Shown here one piece after another: positions 25,432-35,150 of a DNA stretch of 64,000 nt. Made by a program: the position numbers and the translations under genes. Origin of the DNA: Flavobacterium yafengii (GTDB lineage Bacteria; Bacteroidota; Bacteroidia; Flavobacteriales; Flavobacteriaceae); the NCBI RefSeq assembly GCF_030010375.1, contig NZ_JASCRY010000001.1:1054001-1118000 (forward strand), read 5' to 3'. A model generated the notes under the pieces. It saw only the letters and a program-made list of their open reading frames with translations. It ran no database searches and was not told the origin of the DNA. Numbering within the stretch: position 1 is the stretch's first letter; each line of letters starts with the position of its first letter.

Positions 25432-28242
25432 ATGAAAAAAATTAACAATTTAGTATTTGGAATAATGCTGTTTCCATTGGCTGCTTTTGCACAGCAAATG
25501 GATTATTCAAAAGCAATTCCTTTTGATCCTAGCGTAAAAACAGGCAAGCTTGAAAATGGCTTAACCTATTACATCAAGAAAAATGCCAAACCAGAAAAAA
25601 AAGTAGACCTTAGGCTGGTTGTGAATGCTGGTTCTATCCTTGAGGATGATGACCAACAAGGATTGGCTCACTTTATGGAACACATGTGTTTTAATGGAAC
25701 TAAGCGTTTTCCTAAAAATCAATTAGTCGATTATTTGCAAAGTATTGGTGTAAAGTTTGGGCAACATTTAAATGCGTATACCAGTTTTGATGAAACGGTT
25801 TATTTTTTGCCAATTCCATCTGATAGTCCTGAAAAATTAGAGAAAGGGTTTCAAATTATTGAAGATTGGGCTTTTAATACGGTTTTGACACCAGAAGAAA
25901 TCGATAAAGAAAGAGGCGTAGTTTTAGAAGAGTACAGATTGGGTTTAGGTGCCCAAAAAAGAATGTTGGGTCGCTACATTTCAAAAATGATGCATGAATC
26001 ACATTATGCGGAGCGTTTGCCTATTGGTCAAAAAGAAATTTTAGAAAAGTTCAAACACCAATCCTTAATTAATTTCTACAAAGATTGGTATCGTCCAAAT
26101 TTGATGAGCGTAATTGTTGTAGGTGATATTGATGTTGCCGAAATGGAGAAGAAAATCATTTCTCATTTTTCAAGTTATAAAAATCCAGCCAAAGAAAAAC
26201 CTAGAAAATTTTACGATGTTCCTAATCACAAGGAAACTTTTGTAGCTGTTGAAAGTGATAAAGAAGCTTCAAGCGCTCAAGTACAATTGGTTTATAAAGA
26301 TTATGGAGCTCCAAAACCAATAGTGAATGTTGGAGATTTTAAAAATTATATTGTTGAGGGATTATTCGCTACGCTTTTAAATACGCGATTGGATGAACTG
26401 ACAAATTCAGCCACACCTCCATTTACCTACGGATATTCGTACTATGGCGGAACTTGGGCCAGAAATAAAAAAGCATATCAGTCTGTGGCAATGTCTCAAG
26501 AAGATAAGCAATTAAGTGCTTTGAAAGTATTGGTTACTGAAAATGAAAGAGCTAAGAAATTTGGATTTACGCAAGGAGAATTAGATCGTTCGAAACTAGA
26601 ATTTCTTGCTTCTATTGAAAAAGCGTACAACGACAGAGACAAAACGAATTCAGTGAATTTTGTTGGAGAATATCAAGCTAATTTCTTAGAAAAAGAACCA
26701 GTTCCTGGGATTGAATGGACCTATCAAACGATGAAACAATTGATGCCTTTGATTGAATTAAAGGATGTAAATAGTTTGATTAAAGATTATGTAAAAGAAG
26801 ATAACCGTGTCATTATTCTTACTGGTCCTGAAAAAGAAGGTTTGAAAAAAGTGACAGAGCAACAAGTTCTTGATGCTTTGAAAATTAATACGGATGATAT
26901 TAAGCCTTATGAAGATGCTGCCGTTGCGACAAGTTTGATAAGAAACGAAGTTAAACCAGGTACAATAGTTAGTCGTGAAAGCAATGCTAAAATTGGAACA
27001 AAAACGTTAGTATTGTCTAATGGGGTTAAGGTAACGTATAAGAATACAGATTTTAAAAATGATGAGGTTCTTTTTGAGGCAGTGAGTCTTGGAGGAACTA
27101 ATTTATACTCTAACGAGGATATGAAGAAAGTTCAATTTGCTAACGGAGCTTTGGCGGAAGCCGGATTCTCTGGACTAAAATTGAATGATATCAATAAATT
27201 TATGACGGGTAAAATAGCGAGAGTAAGTCCTTATATTGGTTCTGCTACCGAAGGTTTGAGAGGAAATGCAACTCCTAAGGATTTAGAATATTTATTCCAA
27301 ATGACGCATGCCTATTTCACAGATTTAAATATGGACGTGACCGCTTTTGAAGGTTACAAACAAAAGCAATCCGCTTTCTTTAATAATATGGCTTCACAAC
27401 CTAGTTTTTATTTTCAGCAAGAGTTTTATACTTATTTGAATAAAGAAAACCCTAGATTTAATGGGTTGATTCCTTCTGAAAAAACTTGGGGAGAAACGGA
27501 TTATGCATTAGCGTACAATAAATACAAGGAGCGTTTTGCTAATGCTGCTGATTTTGAGTTTTATTTCGTTGGAAACATTGATGATAAAACTATGGAAGCA
27601 TATTCCATTAAATATTTAGCATCTTTACCTGCTACTGATAAAAAAGAGAAAGCGGTAGATTTAGGCTATAGAATGCTAAAAGGAGATTTGAAAAAAGTCG
27701 TTAATAAAGGAACAGATCCTAAAAGTAACGTAACCATCATGTATTATGGAGATGCGAAATATTCTACTAAAGACGCGATGAGTATACAAGCATTAGGGGA
27801 AGTTTTGACTATAAAACTAATTGAGCAATTGCGTGAAAATGAGAGCGGTGTTTATGGTGTTTCTGCAAGAGGAAGCATGAATAAAGTTCCAAATGGATCG
27901 TACAGCTTTACGATTGGTTTTCCATGTGGACCAGATAATGCAGAGAAATTAACAGCTTCTGCCTTAAAAGAACTTCAAAACATTATTGATAAAGGACCAG
28001 ATGAAAAAGATGTGGCTAAATTTAAAGAAGGGGAATTAGCTGATTTCAGAAAAGACAGCAAGGAAAACAGATATTGGTTGTCTAATTTCACTAGATCGTA
28101 CACCAATGGAAGTAGCGCTGAAGAAGTCTTGAAATTTGAAGAGACTGTAAACGCAGTAACGGCTAAGGATATTCAAGATATTGCAAAAAAATATCTTACA
28201 AAAGATAAAGTAATTGGAATATTGATGCCAGAGAAAAAATAA
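25432..28242 (+). CDS. M16 family zinc metallopeptidase (two-domain, secreted)
   Basis: A 936-residue periplasmic peptidase with a signal peptide ending AAFAQQ (residue 20-22). It has two M16 halves. The N-terminal one carries the inverted zinc motif HFMEH (His80, Glu83, His84) followed by the distal Glu in the ERGVVLEEYR region. The C-terminal half (about 520-936) has lost HxxEH and acts as the lid, as in pitrilysin-like clamshell enzymes. Likely role: degradation of peptides in the periplasm. It is a single gene with its own hairpin terminator. Confidence 0.93.
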   Translation: MKKINNLVFGIMLFPLAAFAQQMDYSKAIPFDPSVKTGKLENGLTYYIKKNAKPEKKVDLRLVVNAGSILEDDDQQGLAHFMEHMCFNGTKRFPKNQLVDYLQSIGVKFGQHLNAYTSFDETVYFLPIPSDSPEKLEKGFQIIEDWAFNTVLTPEEIDKERGVVLEEYRLGLGAQKRMLGRYISKMMHESHYAERLPIGQKEILEKFKHQSLINFYKDWYRPNLMSVIVVGDIDVAEMEKKIISHFSSYKNPAKEKPRKFYDVPNHKETFVAVESDKEASSAQVQLVYKDYGAPKPIVNVGDFKNYIVEGLFATLLNTRLDELTNSATPPFTYGYSYYGGTWARNKKAYQSVAMSQEDKQLSALKVLVTENERAKKFGFTQGELDRSKLEFLASIEKAYNDRDKTNSVNFVGEYQANFLEKEPVPGIEWTYQTMKQLMPLIELKDVNSLIKDYVKEDNRVIILTGPEKEGLKKVTEQQVLDALKINTDDIKPYEDAAVATSLIRNEVKPGTIVSRESNAKIGTKTLVLSNGVKVTYKNTDFKNDEVLFEAVSLGGTNLYSNEDMKKVQFANGALAEAGFSGLKLNDINKFMTGKIARVSPYIGSATEGLRGNATPKDLEYLFQMTHAYFTDLNMDVTAFEGYKQKQSAFFNNMASQPSFYFQQEFYTYLNKENPRFNGLIPSEKTWGETDYALAYNKYKERFANAADFEFYFVGNIDDKTMEAYSIKYLASLPATDKKEKAVDLGYRMLKGDLKKVVNKGTDPKSNVTIMYYGDAKYSTKDAMSIQALGEVLTIKLIEQLRENESGVYGVSARGSMNKVPNGSYSFTIGFPCGPDNAEKLTASALKELQNIIDKGPDEKDVAKFKEGELADFRKDSKENRYWLSNFTRSYTNGSSAEEVLKFEETVNAVTAKDIQDIAKKYLTKDKVIGILMPEKK

Positions 28243-28262
28243 ACCAACTCATTTATAAACTA

Positions 28263-28298
28263 AAAACCTGCTAAAATTAACTTTAGCAGGTTTTTTTT
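28263..28298. terminator. Terminator after the M16 peptidase gene
   Basis: AAAACCTGCTAAA/TTTAGCAGGTTTT stem with a 6-base loop and an eight-T tail, between convergent genes. Confidence 0.85.
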
Positions 28299-28308
28299 AT
28301 GGTGTAAA

Positions 28309-29079
28309 TTATTTAAAACAAACAGGGATAATTTCCCCTTTGGCTAAACAGTATTTCTCTACTAATTCGGGTGCAATTTTATTAGTGTAATCTTCTTCAA
28401 TTACTTTAAAACCGATACTTCGTAATTTATCAAAATAATCGCGACCGTAAATACGGACATGATCGTATTGACCAAAGATTTTAGCACGTTCTTTTTGATC
28501 CGTAATGGAATCATCGGCAAAAGTTGTCGCTCTGGATAAATCCTGTGGAATTTGTAAAATTGCCATTCCGCCAGGTTTCAAAACCCGATACAATTCCTGC
28601 ATGGCTTTCGTATCATCTGGAATATGTTCTAAAACATGATTGCACAAAATAACATCATATTGATTGTCTTCAAAAGGCAAATTACAAATATCTGCTTTCA
28701 CATCCGCCAAAGGCGAAAATAAATCAGTTGTGGTGTAGTGCAGATTTTTTTGGTTTCGAAACAATTTATAAAAAGCTTGCTCTGGTGCAAAATGCAGTAC
28801 TTTCTTTTTTGCTGTTGAAGTAAAAAAATCGGTTTCTTCATTCAAATACAACCATAATAAGCGATGTCTTTCCAGTGAAAGTGTACTTGGCGAAAGCACA
28901 TTGTTGCGTTGTGTTTCGTATCCATAAGGCAACATCGATTTGAAGCTTTTTCCGTCGATTGGATCGGTGAAATTAGTTCCTCTTAATGAAAAAGCGATAA
29001 TAGGACGGGCTACATAACTCAGCCTGATTAATAAAGGACGAGGAATGGTATTGAGTATTAATTTAAATAGTTTCTTCAT
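28309..29079 (-). CDS. SAM-dependent methyltransferase (Methyltransf_11 type)
   Basis: A 256-residue class I methyltransferase. Motif-like segments: KKKVLHFAPEQAFYKLF (motif I, with an unusual HFAPE in place of the usual GxGxG), ADICNLPFEDNQYDVILCNHVLEHIPDD (motifs II-III) and LYRVLKPGGMAILQIP (post III). The N-terminal ~60 residues are hydrophobic/basic and may touch the membrane. The altered motif I is typical of a known SAM-MTase subgroup with HxAPE. Substrate unknown. Its ATG overlaps the map stop by 1 base (TAATG), so the two genes are translationally coupled. Confidence 0.82.
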   Translation of the reverse strand: MKKLFKLILNTIPRPLLIRLSYVARPIIAFSLRGTNFTDPIDGKSFKSMLPYGYETQRNNVLSPSTLSLERHRLLWLYLNEETDFFTSTAKKKVLHFAPEQAFYKLFRNQKNLHYTTTDLFSPLADVKADICNLPFEDNQYDVILCNHVLEHIPDDTKAMQELYRVLKPGGMAILQIPQDLSRATTFADDSITDQKERAKIFGQYDHVRIYGRDYFDKLRSIGFKVIEEDYTNKIAPELVEKYCLAKGEIIPVCFK

Positions 29080-29897
29080 TACAATACTAAAGGTTCTCTT
29101 CTAAACTCATCTTCTTCATTACTCACAATTCCTAACGCTTTGTAGATGTATCCAAAAGTCGATAAAATCTCTGGTTTTCCATCAATAATCGCAACATCAT
29201 GCTCAAAATGTGCACTTGGTTTCCCATCGGCAGTAAGGATTGTCCAGCCGTCTTTTAGTTGTTTGATGTTTCGGGTTCCCATGTTAATCATCGGTTCAAT
29301 AGCGACAACCATTCCTTCTACAAAAAGTTTTCCTCTTCCTTTTTTACCATAATTAGGCATTTCAGGATCTTCATGCATTTTTTGTCCCACGCCATGACCT
29401 ACTAATTCACGAACAACACCATAACCATGCGATTCCGTATATTTTTGAATTGCATTTCCTACGTCTTCTACACGATTTCCTAATTTGAATTCGCGGATTC
29501 CAACGTATAATGATTCTTTAGTTACTTGCAATAATTTTTTAGTTTCAGGAGCGACTTCACCTATTTCAAAAGAATAGGCATGATCACCATGGTATCCATT
29601 TTTATATGCGCCACAATCTACTGAGATTACATCACCACTTTTTAAAGGTGTATTGTTTGGGATTCCATGAACCACTTGAGCGTTTGGACTCATACAAAGT
29701 GAATTTGGAAAACCATATAATCCAAGAAAACTTGGTTCAGCACCATGGTCACGAATAAATTCTTCGGCTAATTTGTCCAGATATAAAGTAGTAACTCCTT
29801 CTTTGATTTCAGAAGCAATCATTCCTAATGTTTTTGATACGATCAACGCACTTTCGCGCATTAATTCTATTTCTTCACGTGATTTTACAATAATCAT
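29079..29897 (-). CDS. map: Type I methionine aminopeptidase
   Basis: This 272-residue enzyme removes the initiator Met from new proteins. The metal ligands lie in VDCGAYKNGYHGDHAYSF (two Asp), GHGVGQKMHEDPEMPNYG (His), VAIEPM (Glu) and HFEHDVAI (Glu). A His upstream in PNAQVVHGIP completes the site. Length is slightly longer than E. coli Map because of the C-terminal tail. It is translationally coupled to the methyltransferase and follows the export operon 44 bases after TolC; a -7-like TACTTTTG lies at 29918-29925 on the minus strand. Confidence 0.95.
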   Translation of the reverse strand: MIIVKSREEIELMRESALIVSKTLGMIASEIKEGVTTLYLDKLAEEFIRDHGAEPSFLGLYGFPNSLCMSPNAQVVHGIPNNTPLKSGDVISVDCGAYKNGYHGDHAYSFEIGEVAPETKKLLQVTKESLYVGIREFKLGNRVEDVGNAIQKYTESHGYGVVRELVGHGVGQKMHEDPEMPNYGKKGRGKLFVEGMVVAIEPMINMGTRNIKQLKDGWTILTADGKPSAHFEHDVAIIDGKPEILSTFGYIYKALGIVSNEEDEFRREPLVL

Positions 29898-29941
29898 AAT
29901 TTCGAATTTTCAGTTTGCAAAAGTACAATTTTATAAATTAT

Positions 29942-31330
29942 TTAATCCGGATTAGCCATAATTTTAAAAAGCTCTGAATTTGAAATGTAAAAACGGTTCT
30001 CCAATGCTATCTTTGAAAGGTATGCACTGACTAAATTATTCTCTCTGGTATTGATTAAAAATAATGAACTTTCACCAAAAGAAAATAATCTTTCCTCGGA
30101 ATTTAACATGGTGAGATTGTCTTCTACCAATCCTTTTATTAACTCTTTTTGTCTTAGCAACGATTCAATTTCCATTCTTTGTGCATTAATTTTATTGGTC
30201 AATTGCACTTTTTCTAAATCCAATGTAAATTCGGATTCTTGAACTTTGTATTTCGCCAGTTTCAAACTACCACGTTCTTTTCGAAGAAACAAAGGAAAAT
30301 AAAAATCCAATCCAATTTTATAATCCTCAAACTGATAATTATCAATATAACTGGGTTCTGAAATATAGGAGTAACCCACATCAATTTTTGGTAAGAGCAT
30401 GTTGGCTTTTAATTTCTTTTCCACATTTAGCATATCAATCTTGCTTTGAAGCGCATTGATTTTTGGATGATTGGTGATGGAGAAATCCGTATTCAATAAA
30501 TCATTCGTTTTTAAACTTTCCTGAATCGTAAATTCCAATTGCATTTCGGGAATCAATTCATCGGATATTTCCAGTGGAATATTGTTTTCCAACCAAAGAA
30601 AATTAGAAAGTTCTAATTTGGCTTTAGCCAATTTCAGGTTCGAGTCTTCCAAGCTCAGTTTCCTGTTTTTCACAATAATTCCTGCTTCCACACTGTCTAT
30701 TGCAGGTTTATCTCCTTGTTTGATTAACGACTGAATTCCTTTAAATCTAATTTGTGCATTATTATTGTATTCTTCATACAATTGCACTTCATTGAAGTTT
30801 TTCTTCCAATTAAAATAAGCCAAGGAAGCATCATATAAAACTGTGATAGCTTGCAGTTTTCTTTCGGATTGGCTTAGTTGCATTTGCATTTTTGCTTTTC
30901 GAACATCAGCCATCCTTTGATTAATAAACAATCCTTGTCCAAGCGGAACGGTTACTCCCAGCGAAGTTAATCCTTGATTGGGAAGTGTGTTTTGGGGATT
31001 CAAATAAACACCTTCACTATTGTCAAAGCCCGCTTTAATCTCGATTCCATACCAAGTTGGGATTTTGAAACTACTGTTCAAAATTGAATAGTATTCCTTG
31101 TCTTTGAATTGTTTTTTGCTGAAATCCACTTCAATTTTTGGATCAAATCCACCTCGGGCCATCATCAAATTAGCTTGTGCTTTATTGATTTCTAAGTTGG
31201 CATTCTTAACCAATGGATGGTATTTTTTTACATAGCCCAGAAACTCGGTGTAGGTAAGTTCTTTTGAGGTGATATCTTGGGCTGTTGCAGCAAAACCCAA
31301 AAATAAAAATGCTAAAAATATTTGTTTCAT
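29942..31330 (-). CDS. TolC-family outer membrane efflux protein
   Basis: A 462-residue outer-membrane channel subunit with a signal peptide (cleavage after AATAQ, about residue 18). It has two helical/beta repeats typical of the family (EINKAQANLMMARGGFDPKIEVD and LNVEKKLKANMLLPKIDVGY). Its start codon overlaps the stop of the HlyD gene by 1 base. It is the last gene of a tetR-ABC-HlyD-TolC operon and would form the outer exit of a type I-like export machine. Confidence 0.9.
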   Translation of the reverse strand: MKQIFLAFLFLGFAATAQDITSKELTYTEFLGYVKKYHPLVKNANLEINKAQANLMMARGGFDPKIEVDFSKKQFKDKEYYSILNSSFKIPTWYGIEIKAGFDNSEGVYLNPQNTLPNQGLTSLGVTVPLGQGLFINQRMADVRKAKMQMQLSQSERKLQAITVLYDASLAYFNWKKNFNEVQLYEEYNNNAQIRFKGIQSLIKQGDKPAIDSVEAGIIVKNRKLSLEDSNLKLAKAKLELSNFLWLENNIPLEISDELIPEMQLEFTIQESLKTNDLLNTDFSITNHPKINALQSKIDMLNVEKKLKANMLLPKIDVGYSYISEPSYIDNYQFEDYKIGLDFYFPLFLRKERGSLKLAKYKVQESEFTLDLEKVQLTNKINAQRMEIESLLRQKELIKGLVEDNLTMLNSEERLFSFGESSLFLINTRENNLVSAYLSKIALENRFYISNSELFKIMANPD

Positions 31331-32676
31331 TATTTTTTCTCTGTTGTTGTTTTAACCGAAGGCTTATAATAATTAGGAGGGAATCCGTTCAGAGTTCTCC
31401 ATAATTCAAACCATACCGGAACGGTCTCTAATAAAGCGACAGTTTGCGCACCGGCTCCAATGCTCAGTTGTACCGGCCATTTGGCTTCTTTTTTATCCGG
31501 AGCAATCAAAACACGATATTTTCCATTGGCACTAATGAAATTTTCAATGGCTACAATTTCGCCTCCAAAAGTCCCATAAGACATATTTGGCCATCCTGAA
31601 AATACAATAGTAGGCCAGCCATCAAACCAAACCCGAACTTTTTCTCCTTTAGTTAATAAAGGAAGGTCAATAGGGTTTACAAAAGTTTCTACTGCGATGT
31701 CATATTCTGACGGCATTATGGTCGCAATTGGTGTTCCTTCTTTTATCGTTTCACCTATCCCGGATTGCAGCGCCCTATTGATATAGCCGTTTTGTGATGC
31801 TTTGATATAATACATTCCATTGCGAATGCTGTAATTTGCATATTGATTTTCGAGTTTGTTTACCTGTGCATCGGTGTCGTATTGACTGCTGAGCGCTGTG
31901 TATTTATCACTATTGGCTTTCGAAACTTTCTCCGCATACTCCGCGCTTATTCGGTTTATTTCCACTTTGGCATTGATTAACTCGTTTTTGCTGGTTAAGT
32001 ATTTGTTTTCTTGCGTGATAATTTTCGCTTCCACTTCTTGTAATTTCAGCCTTTTTTCTTCAATATCAGTAAGTGGTTTTAGTCCTTCTTTATTCAGCTG
32101 AACGGAACGATCATATTGTGTATTGGCTATTTTCAGTTGGGTTTTTACAGCAACAAGATCCATACTGTCACTCTTTATTTTCAAAAGAGATTGTTTGATT
32201 TTATTTTGTGCTTGTTCCAGTTTTAAGACCTTTTCCCTTTCAATGTTCTGAATTTGGCCGGAAAGTGTACTTACTTTAGAACCATACGATTGTAACGATT
32301 GCTTCTTGGCATTTATTTGATTTTTAGTGTTTTCCACTAAATTTGGGTCCATGTAATCCTCTTTTATTTCTGAGATAAATAGAATCGTATCGCCTTTATT
32401 GACAAAATCACCTTCCTGGACATACCATTTTTCAAGTCGGCCAGAAATCACGCTCTGAATAGATTGTGGTCTTTGGTCTGGTTTGAGAGTGGTAACACTT
32501 CCAGTTCCTGAAATATTTTGTGTCCAAGGCAGAAAAAGCGCCACTAAAGCTACTATTGAAACGCCCGCTATAATTTTATTTAAAATCCTATAATGCGGTC
32601 TATTGGTCAAGTTTCTAACGGTCTCGTAACGGTCTAACGGTTGTAGTTTTGTTTTGTTGTCAGATATGTTTAGCAT
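31330..32676 (-). CDS. HlyD-family membrane fusion protein
   Basis: This 448-residue adaptor has one transmembrane helix (about 33-51) and an N-terminal cytoplasmic stretch. The lipoyl half-motifs are SGRLEKWYVQEGDFVNKGDTI and YYIKASQNGYINRALQSGIGE. Between them is a ~130-residue coiled coil rich in Lys/Gln/Leu. A C-terminal beta-barrel follows. It joins the inner-membrane ABC protein to TolC across the periplasm. The gene starts 2 bases after the ABC gene stop and overlaps the TolC start by 1 base, so all three are made together. Confidence 0.92.
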   Translation of the reverse strand: MLNISDNKTKLQPLDRYETVRNLTNRPHYRILNKIIAGVSIVALVALFLPWTQNISGTGSVTTLKPDQRPQSIQSVISGRLEKWYVQEGDFVNKGDTILFISEIKEDYMDPNLVENTKNQINAKKQSLQSYGSKVSTLSGQIQNIEREKVLKLEQAQNKIKQSLLKIKSDSMDLVAVKTQLKIANTQYDRSVQLNKEGLKPLTDIEEKRLKLQEVEAKIITQENKYLTSKNELINAKVEINRISAEYAEKVSKANSDKYTALSSQYDTDAQVNKLENQYANYSIRNGMYYIKASQNGYINRALQSGIGETIKEGTPIATIMPSEYDIAVETFVNPIDLPLLTKGEKVRVWFDGWPTIVFSGWPNMSYGTFGGEIVAIENFISANGKYRVLIAPDKKEAKWPVQLSIGAGAQTVALLETVPVWFELWRTLNGFPPNYYKPSVKTTTEKK

Positions 32677-32678
32677 GG

Positions 32679-34340
32679 CTAATTATTTTTTAAATCAAGT
32701 TTAATCACTCCATTTTGCATGATGATTTTTCTATTACATTTGGTTTTCCAATACGGATTTTTTGAAGAAACGATAATCGTCCATTTGTTTTTTTCGGAAG
32801 TGATGAAGTCAATAACTTCATTAGCTATTTCTTCATCCATCATGTCCGTTGGATCCTCATAAAAAAGCACTTTCGGCTTATGAATGATACTTCTGGCCAA
32901 TAGTACTTTTTGTGCATTAGAAGAGGATAATTGTTTCCCTTCCGGGAAAATGCGTGTCTCGAGACCTTTTGGCAATGATTTTATGAATGACGAAAGTTGG
33001 ACCCCTTCAATGGCCCATTTTAAATCTTCCGTACTTACTGAGTTGTCATTGAACGTGATGTTAGCTAGCAGCGTTCCTTCAAATGGTGTTTCGCCTTGAA
33101 TAATACTGCCAATTTGAGAGCGGTATTGTTTTAGGTTGATCTTTCTAAAAGTATCATCATTGATGAAGAAAAAACCTGACGTAGGCTGTAATAAACCGGA
33201 TAATATCCTAATCAGCGTTGTTTTTCCGGAACCATTGGTTCCTTCAATTGCTATTTTGTCACCTTGTTCGATTTTAAATGAGATGTTGCTCAGGATTTCT
33301 TTATCTGAATCCGGGAATTTAAAAGTAAGATTTTCTGTTTCCAATGAAATATTCGTATAGCAAGTATCGCTTTTGAAAGTGGTATCTTCTTCTAATTGTA
33401 AGTCGGTTACTTGCCCAATTTTTTCAATAGAAGTCAGTACATCGTAGAATGTTTCCAGTCCGATTATTATTTTTTCGACCGAATTAATGACTAATAAAAT
33501 AATAATTTCTGCAGCCACAAATTGCCCGATATTCATTTGCTGTGACAATACTAAAAATCCTCCTATCGATAACAAACTCGCGGTTATTATGATTTTAAAA
33601 ATAATTAATTGGCTGAATTGTCTTTGGATAACTTTAAAATGTTTTTCCCGATAATTCAAATAATCACCAACCAGATTGTTGTTTTTTTGTAAGCCATAAT
33701 TATAGTTGAGGTCATTTTTGAAACTGAAATTATTTCGAGCCATTTCTTGTAACCAGCTGGCCACTTTATATTTGAATTTAGACTCTTTTAAGCTGGTTTC
33801 CAGTCCGGATTTATATGAAAACCGGAATATAAAATACAAAAGAAGAAATAGTAAAGCTCCAAATATTATAAAATAGGGATGGTATAAAGACAGTAGAATC
33901 AAGCCGAAAACGATTTGTAAGAGTGCTGCCGAAAAATCGATTAAAAGCTTTGAAGTTCCTTTTTGAATAGTCATCGTGTCAAAAAAACGATTAGCTAATT
34001 CCGGTGGATAAGAATTGTATAGTTGATCCGTTTTTATTTTTGGCAAACGAGCCGCAAATTCAAAGGAGGAACGAACAAATATTTTTTGCTGTAAATTTTC
34101 AGTGATGCGGAGTTGCATTAAAGATAAAATTCCAACTAATGCAACACCAAAAACCACTAAAATAATTAAAACTATCCATGAAGCGCTGACTCTTCCGGAT
34201 TGTATAAAGTTCGTGATTGCTTGAATTCCCAACGGCAAAGACAAGCTGATCAATCCGGCAAAAATGGCATAGAAAAATATTTGATAGACATCTTTTTTAT
34301 CTAATTGGAGTAAGTTGTAAAAACGTTTTAATGGAGTCAT
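32679..34340 (-). CDS. ABC exporter-like protein with degenerate ATPase motifs
   Basis: A 553-residue transmembrane-plus-ATPase half transporter. Membrane helices lie at about 20-42, 54-74, 138-155, 157-173, 247-266 and 272-295. There is no C39 peptidase domain. In the ATPase, Walker A is intact (GTNGSGKT, 367-374) and the Q-loop Gln is present (IGSIIQGE). However, the signature LSGGQ is LSSSN (471-475), the Walker B Asp-Glu pair reads Glu495-Asp496 (FYEDPTD), and the switch His is replaced by Ser/Lys (IIVSSKNP, 522-529). It could be a low-activity ATPase, or one that uses an Asp as general base. The cargo is unknown; no obvious precursor peptide gene lies near. It follows tetR by 15 bases and precedes HlyD by 2. 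Confidence 0.85.
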   Translation of the reverse strand: MTPLKRFYNLLQLDKKDVYQIFFYAIFAGLISLSLPLGIQAITNFIQSGRVSASWIVLIILVVFGVALVGILSLMQLRITENLQQKIFVRSSFEFAARLPKIKTDQLYNSYPPELANRFFDTMTIQKGTSKLLIDFSAALLQIVFGLILLSLYHPYFIIFGALLFLLLYFIFRFSYKSGLETSLKESKFKYKVASWLQEMARNNFSFKNDLNYNYGLQKNNNLVGDYLNYREKHFKVIQRQFSQLIIFKIIITASLLSIGGFLVLSQQMNIGQFVAAEIIILLVINSVEKIIIGLETFYDVLTSIEKIGQVTDLQLEEDTTFKSDTCYTNISLETENLTFKFPDSDKEILSNISFKIEQGDKIAIEGTNGSGKTTLIRILSGLLQPTSGFFFINDDTFRKINLKQYRSQIGSIIQGETPFEGTLLANITFNDNSVSTEDLKWAIEGVQLSSFIKSLPKGLETRIFPEGKQLSSSNAQKVLLARSIIHKPKVLFYEDPTDMMDEEIANEVIDFITSEKNKWTIIVSSKNPYWKTKCNRKIIMQNGVIKLDLKNN

Positions 34341-34355
34341 AGTAGTTTTTTTAGT

Positions 34356-35027
34356 TTATCGAAGTACATTTTTGGCAAGATTTAGATAAAATTCAGTGGT
34401 ACTCACGGATTCATTACAATCGGTAATTGTTTTTAAATGTTCCGTTAGAAAATGTTGATGCAAACTCCCTTCAACAATAGTCGAAACTAGTGATTTTGCA
34501 AAAGGATATTCTGGATTGACTTCTTTTACAATGCCTACAATTCGATTAATCACTCTTTTGTAAATTAGAAAAAAACCTTCCTTGTTTTCTTGATCCACTT
34601 CTTTTGTTTGTACTGTTTTTGTGAATTCAGCAATGATAATTTTATTCAAAATAGCTTCATTGATGTGCTCTGTGTTAGTATCATCAGTAACTTTTTCAGT
34701 TACGATAGTTATTGCTTTGCTGAGTTTTTCGGTTGGATCTACAATATTAGTCGTGGCAAAAACCAGTTTGTATTCCATCCAACTCCAATACCAAGAGGAT
34801 AAATAAACCAATAATTTATGTTTGTTTTCAAAGTAACGATAAATGGAGCTTTCATTAGAGCCAATTTTCTCTCCTAACTTTTTGAATGTGAAATTATCGA
34901 ATCCAATTTCGTCTATCAAAAAGATACTTTGCTCTACAATTTTTTTACCTAAAGGAGACGTTTCCGGATCCTTAACGTAGATTTTTTCGTTGACTTGTAT
35001 TTTTAAATTGGATAGTATTGTATTCAT
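34356..35027 (-). CDS. TetR-family transcriptional regulator
   Basis: A 223-residue regulator. The start is placed at 35027 (MNTILSNLKIQVN) because the longer frame to 35069 covers its own promoter-like region. The DNA-binding helix-turn-helix is at about residues 32-70 (GFDNFTFKKLGEKIGSNESSIYRYFENKHKL). The rest is a ligand-binding helical domain. It is the first gene of the tetR-ABC-HlyD-TolC operon and most likely represses it. A palindrome between the -33 and -7 boxes is a candidate operator. Confidence 0.88.
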   Translation of the reverse strand: MNTILSNLKIQVNEKIYVKDPETSPLGKKIVEQSIFLIDEIGFDNFTFKKLGEKIGSNESSIYRYFENKHKLLVYLSSWYWSWMEYKLVFATTNIVDPTEKLSKAITIVTEKVTDDTNTEHINEAILNKIIIAEFTKTVQTKEVDQENKEGFFLIYKRVINRIVGIVKEVNPEYPFAKSLVSTIVEGSLHQHFLTEHLKTITDCNESVSTTEFYLNLAKNVLR

Positions 35028-35045
35028 AATCGATAATATTTTATG

Positions 35046-35066
35046 CAAATATAATAGTATTACTAT
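35046..35066 (-). promoter_or_regulatory. tetR promoter with candidate operator palindrome
   Basis: Minus-strand -7 element TATATTTG (plus 35046-35053) touches a perfect inverted repeat ATAGTA-T-TACTAT (plus 35054-35066). A repressor there would block RNA polymerase. The start codon is about 20 bases downstream. A good -33 TTG at the right distance was not found. Confidence 0.5.
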
Positions 35067-35097
35067 CAACTATGAGATTTTAACTTTTATTTATAAA

Positions 35098-35124
35098 AAA
35101 AGCTACTCGTATGGAGTAGCTTTT
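35098..35124 (-). terminator. Terminator of gpmI
   Basis: AAAAGCTACTC/GAGTAGCTTTT stem (11 bp) with a 5-base loop. The minus strand ends in a run of seven T residues. It separates gpmI from the tetR operon. Confidence 0.85.
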
Positions 35125-35150
35125 AATTCAAATATTAGTAGTTATTTTGT

